DNA of 64,000 nt from Candidatus Bipolaricaulota bacterium (GTDB lineage: Bacteria; Bipolaricaulota; Bipolaricaulia; UBA7950; UBA9294), in assembly GCA_028278555.1 (NCBI GenBank), contig JANQEA010000064.1, forward strand, positions 237,334 to 301,333. The letters are read 5' to 3'. The notes beneath the pieces were generated by a model. The model did not search any database. It had not been told where the DNA came from and was given only the letters and a program-made list of their open reading frames with translations. The number at the start of each line of letters is the position of its first letter. The stretch's first letter is position 1. Made by a program: the position numbers and the translations under genes. Shown piece after piece: positions 59,354 to 64,000 of this stretch.

Positions 59354-60883
59354 GTGAGTTCACTCAGACCGGTAGTCGGTGCGATCGATGCGGGGACAAC
59401 CGGCATTCGATTCAGCCTGTTCGACGAGTGCGCACGCCCGATTGACTCCGCCTATCGCGAAGTGCCCATCGTCACGCCGAAGCCGGGATGGGTCGAACAG
59501 GATCCAGCGATTCTCCTCGAAGCAACGCTCGACGTGTTCCGCGAGATTCTCGCTCGCCACAGCGGTGATGCGTGTTCGCTCGCTGCCGTCGGCCTTACGA
59601 ATCAGCGCGAGACGGTGATTGCCTGGGACCCGGAGTCAGGCCGTGCGCTGCACCCCGCCATTGTTTGGCAAGATCGGCGCACGTCGGAGCGATGTCGCGA
59701 GCTCGCCACCGGCGAAATCGCGCGGCGGCTCGCCGAGCGGACGGGACTCCGTCCAGATCCATACTTCACAGCAACCAAGATCGAATGGCTCCTTGAGCAT
59801 GTCTCAGGGCTGCGTGATCGCATGGTGGCTGGAACGGTTCTCTTCGGCACGATCGACGCGTGGCTCCTCTGGCACCTGACAGGCACACACGCGACCGACG
59901 ACACGAACGCATCGCGTACGATGGTCTTTGACATCGACCATCGTCGATGGGATGAGGAGCTTCTCACAGAGTTCGGAATCCTGCCTGCTTCCCTTCCGGA
60001 CGTACGCCCCAGTCTCTCCATCTTCGGGATGCTCAAGCCGGAGCTGACAGCAGGCCACACCATCCCCGTCGCCGGGATCCTCGGCGATCAGCAGGCGGCG
60101 CTCCTTGGGCAAGGGATCACAGCAAAGGGAAAGGCACAAGTGACGTGGGGGACAGGAGCGTTCCTGCTGATGAACACGGGGGGCGCTCGTGCACGAAGCC
60201 GGTCCGGACTCCTTACCACAATCGCAAGGACGGAACCGGAAGCAGCGCCAACCTACGCGCTGGAAGGCTCGGTCTTCGTCGCCGGCGCCGCCGTTCAGTG
60301 GCTCCACGATTCGTTGGGGCTTCTCGGCGACGCTGCCGAATCACAGGCCCTCGCAGAATCCGTCGACTCGACAGACGGCGTCGTCTTCGTCCCGGCGCTG
60401 ACCGGGCTGGGCGCCCCGCACTGGGATCCGTCCGCCCGCGGACTGATCGGCGGGGTCACACGCGGCACACGCCCGGCGCATATCGTCCGTGCTGCGCTCG
60501 AGTCGATCGCCTACCAAACGCACGACGTCGTCCGCGCGATGGAACGCGACGGCGGCGCACCGCTGGAAGAGCTACGCGTCGGAGGCGGCGCGGCTCCGAA
60601 CGACTTCCTTTGCCAGTTCCAGAGCGACCTCCTCGGGATCCCCGTCGTCCGGCCGAAGGATCTGGAGACCACGTCCCTCGGGGCCGCATTCGCCGCCGGC
60701 ATCGCCGTCGGGCTTTGGGATACCGCGGACGCCGTCGAGCAACTGTGGGAAGCCGGTCGCCGATTCATTCCGCGGATGTCCGACGAGCAACGCGGGGCAC
60801 TGCTTGACAACTGGGCACGAGCGGTGGAACGATCGAAGGGGTGGAGCCAGCCCCGGATCCTCGAGGACGAAGTGAGGTCGTAA
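59354..60883 (+). CDS. glpK: glycerol kinase
   Basis: A 509-residue FGGY-family kinase making glycerol 3-phosphate (EC 2.7.1.30). Signatures are GAIDAGTTGIRFSLFDE (phosphate 1), GLTNQRETVIAWDPESG, AIVWQDRRTSERC, TWGTGAFLLMNTG, and LEELRVGGGAAPNDFLCQFQ. A GTG at 59354 is taken as start; a TTG at 59342 with AAGGA upstream is an alternative. Its TAA shares one base with the ATG of the lipase, so they form an operon. Confidence 0.92.
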   Translation: MSSLRPVVGAIDAGTTGIRFSLFDECARPIDSAYREVPIVTPKPGWVEQDPAILLEATLDVFREILARHSGDACSLAAVGLTNQRETVIAWDPESGRALHPAIVWQDRRTSERCRELATGEIARRLAERTGLRPDPYFTATKIEWLLEHVSGLRDRMVAGTVLFGTIDAWLLWHLTGTHATDDTNASRTMVFDIDHRRWDEELLTEFGILPASLPDVRPSLSIFGMLKPELTAGHTIPVAGILGDQQAALLGQGITAKGKAQVTWGTGAFLLMNTGGARARSRSGLLTTIARTEPEAAPTYALEGSVFVAGAAVQWLHDSLGLLGDAAESQALAESVDSTDGVVFVPALTGLGAPHWDPSARGLIGGVTRGTRPAHIVRAALESIAYQTHDVVRAMERDGGAPLEELRVGGGAAPNDFLCQFQSDLLGIPVVRPKDLETTSLGAAFAAGIAVGLWDTADAVEQLWEAGRRFIPRMSDEQRGALLDNWARAVERSKGWSQPRILEDEVRS

Positions 60884-61728
60884 TGCAGTATCGGGAAGGG
60901 ACGTTCAGCGGCGTTCGAGACATCCGCGTTTCCTATCACTGCTGGCTGCCCGAGGTCGACCCACAAGCCTCACTCCTCATCGTGCACGGGCTGGCCGAGC
61001 ACTCCGGTCGATACTCGAACGTCGTCGATCACTTCGTCCCCCTCGGGTACGCCGTCTACGGCGTCGACCACATCGGTCACGGCAAGTCGGGAGGCAGGCG
61101 CGGCTTCGTGAGACGGTTCGACGACTTCACTGTCGTGCTTCGAGCATTCGTGGACTTGCTCAGTTCGTGGCAGCCGGGCAAGCCGCGGTTCATGGTCGGA
61201 CACAGCCTCGGCGCGCTGATCGGAGCCGTCTACCTCCTCAACCACCCGACCGACTTCGCCGGCGCGATCCTCTCCGGACCCTTGGTCAAGATCCCCGACA
61301 ACATCTCACCCGCAACCGTACTCGCGAGCCGAATCCTCTCGGTCGTGCTCCCCAAGCTCGGCGTTGCCACTGTCGACGCGAGCCGTGTTTCGCGCGATCC
61401 GGCCGTCGTCGAAGCGTACCTCAACGACCCGCTCGTCTTCACCGGCAAGACCACCGCGCGCCTCGGCTGCGAGATGCTGAAAGCAATGCAGCGCGTCACA
61501 CGAGAAGCTGTGAGAATCGCGACGCCGCTTCTCGTGCTGCAGGGGGCTGAGGATGGATTGGTCCCTCCAGATGGCGCCGAGTTGCTTCATCGACTGGCCG
61601 GCTCCGCCGACAAGACGCTGAAGATGTACAGCGGCCTCCATCACGAGATCTACAACGAGCCTGAACACGCTGAGGTCCTCGCCGATGCCGAAGCGTGGCT
61701 GAGCGAGCGCCTCCACCCTAGCAGGTAA
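60883..61728 (+). CDS. monoacylglycerol lipase-like alpha/beta hydrolase
   Basis: A 281-residue hydrolase. The oxyanion region LLIVHGLAEHSGRYSNVVDH and the nucleophile elbow MVGHSLGALIGA (serine near residue 111) match monoacylglycerol lipases. The acid is in LQGAEDGLVPP and the histidine in GLHHEIYNE. With glpK in the same operon it would release glycerol from monoacylglycerols and phosphorylate it. No signal peptide, so it should act in the cytoplasm. Confidence 0.9.
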   Translation: MQYREGTFSGVRDIRVSYHCWLPEVDPQASLLIVHGLAEHSGRYSNVVDHFVPLGYAVYGVDHIGHGKSGGRRGFVRRFDDFTVVLRAFVDLLSSWQPGKPRFMVGHSLGALIGAVYLLNHPTDFAGAILSGPLVKIPDNISPATVLASRILSVVLPKLGVATVDASRVSRDPAVVEAYLNDPLVFTGKTTARLGCEMLKAMQRVTREAVRIATPLLVLQGAEDGLVPPDGAELLHRLAGSADKTLKMYSGLHHEIYNEPEHAEVLADAEAWLSERLHPSR

Positions 61729-61735
61729 CTCCCGC

Positions 61736-62329
61736 CTACTCCTTCCGGTGCATCTTCTCGAGGTCTTCCTTGAACTCCCTTGCCATATCGAGGCCGAAGG
61801 TCACGGCCGACAGCTGGGAGCGCTCGTCGAGATCGGTGCGTCCCGCGTGGTCGAACGCCCACTGGAGGTTCTCCTCGACGAGTCCGAGCTTTTCGTACCA
61901 ATCCTGGAACGAGACATTCGTGCCGTCGATCGGACGCGTATTCGGCGCGATCCCTCTGGCAATCTCGTCGAGTGTACGCGCCTGATCGTTCACCCATCGA
62001 GATGTCGCCCCGGTCATCGAGAAGAAGCTCGTGTAGACGCCGGTGAGCTTCTCCTGGAGGTCCGCTGCCATCTCGGCGTCGCTCGCAGTAGAGGAGACGG
62101 TCTCCCAGTTCTTCAGCGCGTTCGCCATCCGGACCAGCGCCTGACAGCCTCGGTTCGACGCCGGGCAGGCATCCGGATTGTTCGGCTGAGCGTTTCGGTG
62201 GAGTTCCGCGATCGACTTGTCGCCCTTCGCAACCTCCCGCAAGTCCGCGGCAGCGTGCCAGATGCGGCCAAAGCCGCAGTGGAGCATCGTATTGCTACGT
62301 AGTGGCGTTCGGGTTGCTTGGCTCGACAA
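61736..62329 (-). CDS. hypothetical helical protein
   Basis: A 197-residue protein of mainly helical character with no recognised family. It has four cysteines in the first 65 residues and a charged C-terminus (REFKEDLEKMHRKE). The TTG start at 62329 follows GGGAG and lies 35 bases inside the upstream gene; an ATG at 62287 would be shorter and has no site. It forms a pair with the ribbon-helix-helix-like gene. Confidence 0.55.
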   Translation of the reverse strand: MSSQATRTPLRSNTMLHCGFGRIWHAAADLREVAKGDKSIAELHRNAQPNNPDACPASNRGCQALVRMANALKNWETVSSTASDAEMAADLQEKLTGVYTSFFSMTGATSRWVNDQARTLDEIARGIAPNTRPIDGTNVSFQDWYEKLGLVEENLQWAFDHAGRTDLDERSQLSAVTFGLDMAREFKEDLEKMHRKE

Positions 62330-62672
62330 CCCAGATCTCCCTCCCCTTCCCTAGCTGTTCTACCAAGAAGACATACGTCGCGAGAGCGCTTAGGACGACA
62401 CCGCTCAGCGTCCTTTCACCAGTGATCGTCTTGAGTTCCGCAAGCTCCTCGAAGTCCCCTTCTGTCAGCCTTATGGTGACAACGTGGGTTGGCTGCGGCT
62501 TGCGAAAGGGGACACGATTCGGACGATGGACCTCCTCCTCCACAATCAGTGAATCGAGCTTCTCCTCGAGTGTCTCGCCGGCAGAACGACTCACGATGCT
62601 CTCCGGGGGAGGGGTTCTACCCAGCTTGTCAGAGTTCTCCTCTTTCACAACAGGCTCCTCTTCGGTGCTCAT
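62295..62672 (-). CDS. ribbon-helix-helix-like protein
   Basis: A 125-residue protein. The N-terminal half is acidic and probably disordered; the C-terminal half (THVVTIRLTEGDFEELAELK, then TLSGVVLSALATYVFLVEQL) fits a strand plus two helices as in CopG-type DNA-binding proteins. The ATG at 62672 has a poor ribosome site; an ATG at 62753 would extend it. It overlaps its downstream partner. Confidence 0.55.
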   Translation of the reverse strand: MSTEEEPVVKEENSDKLGRTPPPESIVSRSAGETLEEKLDSLIVEEEVHRPNRVPFRKPQPTHVVTIRLTEGDFEELAELKTITGERTLSGVVLSALATYVFLVEQLGKGREIWVVEPSNPNATT

Positions 62673-62866
62673 CAGTCCGTCGGCAGCATTCGCCCGATTA
62701 GCGGTGGAGATGAGCAACCGTGTATGACCTCTGTACCATAGCAGAATCCTCATGCAGAAGTCTGTAATCTACGGCACATCCCTAAACTGCACTCCTGGTC
62801 ACCATCGCGCACAGCTTCCGGACAATATTGGCGATGATTCTAAGCTGCTATTTATAGTGCATATTC

Positions 62867-62895
62867 TTGACGAAAAACGCATTCCATGATAGTGT
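62867..62895 (+). promoter_or_regulatory. promoter of the small gene at 62969
   Basis: TTGACG (62867-62872), 17-bp spacer, TAGTGT (62890-62895) in an AT-rich stretch. The gap between the genes at 62672 and 62969 (296 bases) holds this promoter and nothing else I can identify. Confidence 0.6.
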
Positions 62896-62968
62896 GTTTG
62901 CCGCCTAGGTGGACCTTCCCGAGGTGAAAGGATGACGGGGGCCCCGAACCTGGAGAAGGGAGCGCACT

Positions 62969-63229
62969 GTGAAGGTGCAGATCGAGGACTCAAGCGGGAA
63001 AGTCGAGTGGCTTGTGATCTACCGCATCAGGTCACCAGATGGCTTGCGGGAGCTTTCTACCGCTCAACTAGGGAAGACTCGTATGCGTTCAATCAAAGTC
63101 GAGGTGCCAATCCGGGTCCTTGTGAATGAGATCCTTGCGATTCTTGCTGGCCGAATGAAGTCGCTCTGTGGGATGATCTGGAACGAGATCAAGCAGCTTG
63201 CAGCGAGTTTGCGCCGACGTGAATCCTAG
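62969..63229 (+). CDS. small hypothetical protein
   Basis: An 86-residue protein from a GTG at 62969 with AAGGGAG upstream. The second half is amphipathic or weakly hydrophobic (VLVNEILAILAGRM) and the end is basic. No family recognised. An overlapping 65-residue frame at 62932 has its own good ribosome site but an implausible composition; it could be a short leader peptide. Confidence 0.45.
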   Translation: MKVQIEDSSGKVEWLVIYRIRSPDGLRELSTAQLGKTRMRSIKVEVPIRVLVNEILAILAGRMKSLCGMIWNEIKQLAASLRRRES

Positions 63230-63283
63230 CCAGCCTGACTCAGCTAGCTGACTACCCGCATCCGATCGACAATGCTTGGCAGA

Positions 63284-63688
63284 TCACCGCAGCAACAGCG
63301 GTACGGCGATCGCGACGGCGCCCATGCTGACGATCGCGAGGATAAACAGGGAATAGCGAGCATCGTAGTTCCTCAGCAGCACCGGGTCGTAGTAGCCGTC
63401 GACTTGCTGATCGGCGTAGAGCTTCAATAGGCCCGCCAGCAGCCGCGCGCGCGTCTCCTTCCCTTTCAGGAGACCGCAGACGGCAACGAGATTGACGACC
63501 GCGGTCAGCGCCATGAACAACCCGAGCACTGCCGTTGTCGTCCCGCTCTGCTCCGATTCCTGCGCGATCCCGGAGCTGATCGCAAGCATCAGCAGGTTCA
63601 GCAGTACCGCAATGATGACGAAGATCGTGTCCGTCCGCGTTCCTTGCTGCAGCTCCGAGACGATGTGTTGATGTAGCCGATCAATCAT
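63284..63688 (-). CDS. small integral membrane protein
   Basis: A 134-residue protein with three predicted membrane helices (about residues 22-42, 55-76 and 112-132) and a charged loop of about 30 residues between helices 2 and 3. The ATG at 63688 follows GGGAGG. No family recognised; resembles small DUF-type membrane proteins of around 130 residues. Confidence 0.65.
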   Translation of the reverse strand: MIDRLHQHIVSELQQGTRTDTIFVIIAVLLNLLMLAISSGIAQESEQSGTTTAVLGLFMALTAVVNLVAVCGLLKGKETRARLLAGLLKLYADQQVDGYYDPVLLRNYDARYSLFILAIVSMGAVAIAVPLLLR

Positions 63689-63780
63689 GCCAGCCTCCCT
63701 CGAGAGAACCAACCTCAAGTATCGCCATTCTCACTTGGCCATGAAAGAGAACCCGCCCACTCGATCGAACCGTGCGCCCA

Positions 63781-63811
63781 ACAGAAAAGGGAGGGGCGCG
63801 TGGCCCCTCCC
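63781..63811 (-). terminator. rho-independent terminator of the gene ending at 63890
   Basis: On the minus strand a 9-bp GC stem (GGGAGGGGC arms at 63803-63811 and 63789-63797, five-base loop) is followed by TTTTCTGT. Good terminator for the partial gene at the window end. Confidence 0.75.
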
Positions 63812-63844
63812 CGTGGTCTTCTGTACGTTGCCAGTCCTCGGCTC

Positions 63845-63868
63845 GGAGAAGGAGCTTGCTCCTTCTCC
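63845..63868. repeat. perfect inverted repeat between stop codon and terminator
   Basis: GGAGAAGGAGC and GCTCCTTCTCC are separated by two bases, giving an 11-bp perfect inverted repeat in the 3' untranslated part of the gene ending at 63890. No U-run follows on either strand. It may stabilise the mRNA or be a second, weaker hairpin. Confidence 0.5.
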
Positions 63869-63889
63869 GACGTGACCGGTAGGGTCTCT

Positions 63890-64000
63890 CTACCGATTCA
63901 CGAACACCTTCCCCTTGCCGGTGAAGGAGTTCGTCCCGTCCGTCGCGTAGATCACGTAGATGTACGCTCCGTTCGCCAACGACGCACCGGTACTGTCCGT
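63890..64000 (-). CDS. C-terminal end of a secreted/surface protein (FlgD- or sorting-type domain)
   Basis: The last 36 residues of a gene that enters from beyond the window end, stopping at TAG (63890-63892). The sequence SLANGAYIYVIYATDG then TGKGKVFVNR is the closing strand pair of FlgD-like Ig or type IX-like C-terminal domains, which normally read LANGVYFY with a final KLVVxR. The protein is probably exported. The rest cannot be judged. Confidence 0.55.
   Translation of the reverse strand, partial: TDSTGASLANGAYIYVIYATDGTNSFTGKGKVFVNR

Noticed and set aside
62932..63129. 65-residue gene with a strong ribosome site overlapping the 86-residue one
   Set aside because: Composition does not look protein-like and it overlaps the better frame at 62969; kept only as a possible leader peptide.
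1..64000. CRISPR array, insertion sequence, prophage or replication origin
   Set aside because: No regularly spaced repeats, transposase or integrase, terminal inverted repeats, phage structural cluster or dnaA-box cluster were seen.

Overview
The window is about 64 kb of GC-rich bacterial chromosome. It carries the tRNA-tuf-secE-nusG-rplKAJL-rpoB translation/transcription block, a primary sigma factor, topoisomerase I, and many genes for anaerobic use of peptides and purines. Several traits point to a deep-branching anaerobe: a NusG with a very large insertion (as in Thermotoga), an endonuclease Q, a DUF4438-like protein, many secreted PKD or beta-helix proteins, a FlgD/sorting-type C-terminal domain, and indolepyruvate oxidoreductase. 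My best guess is Candidatus Bipolaricaulota (Acetothermia/OP1) or a relative. This is inference; no 16S rRNA gene is present. Genes are tightly packed, with many ATGA overlaps, no insertion sequences, no phage and no CRISPR. The promoters I can read are sigma-70 type (TTGnnn, mostly 17 bp, TAnnnT). Three genes appear to be transcribed without a leader.

Layout. 1-2.9 kb: a TlpA-type thioredoxin, an M32 carboxypeptidase and an Fe-S/flavodoxin-like reductase. 3-21.3 kb: a divergent purine locus. Its left arm (minus strand) has an ABC nucleoside importer (nupO-P-Q plus a BMP-type binding protein), adenine deaminase and a complete three-subunit xanthine-dehydrogenase-type hydroxylase. Its right arm (plus strand) has ssnA, ygfK, a threonine-synthase-like PLP enzyme, a second hydroxylase Fe-S subunit, a MocA-like Mo-cofactor cytidylyltransferase and a second FAD subunit. 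This resembles the ygfK-ssnA-xdh cluster of E. coli and gut anaerobes tied to anaerobic purine/urate breakdown. 21.4-27.9 kb: small envelope proteins, rpoD (sigA), convergent topA, and a protein with two P-loop domains. 27.9-31.4 kb: M19 dipeptidase, RidA, glycine C-acetyltransferase, an AhpD-like protein and an Ap4A-type Nudix hydrolase. 31.3-40.4 kb: rpoB, rplL, rplJ, rplA, rplK, nusG, secE, tRNA-Trp, rpmG, tuf and three tRNAs, all on the minus strand from a strong promoter at 40.4 kb. rpoC does not follow rpoB.

40.4-49.1 kb: YjbQ, a CBS-ACT protein and an EF-G-like GTPase; iorAB; a MazG-like protein; then an operon of two secreted phosphoesterases, a thiamine-binding-type protein and a metallo-beta-lactamase-fold protein. 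49.2-55.4 kb: a beta-helix protein, adenosine deaminase, a repair operon (alkyltransferase-like protein, lipoprotein, endonuclease Q), a DUF4438-like protein and a small XRE regulator. 55.48-55.62 kb: a strong promoter driving a structured RNA of about 100 nt that I cannot assign to a class. 55.6-64 kb: an acetyltransferase, two secreted proteins (one a C13-peptidase-like fold lacking its cysteine), glycerol kinase plus monoacylglycerol lipase, a ribbon-helix-helix-type protein with an unknown partner, a small membrane protein, and the 3' end of a secreted or surface protein.

Together the genes suggest import and deamination of nucleosides and bases (nup, ade, add), Mo-dependent hydroxylation and YgfK/SsnA-dependent ring breakdown, alongside ferredoxin-linked amino-acid oxidation (iorAB), glycine/threonine interconversion (kbl) and peptide hydrolysis (M32, M19).
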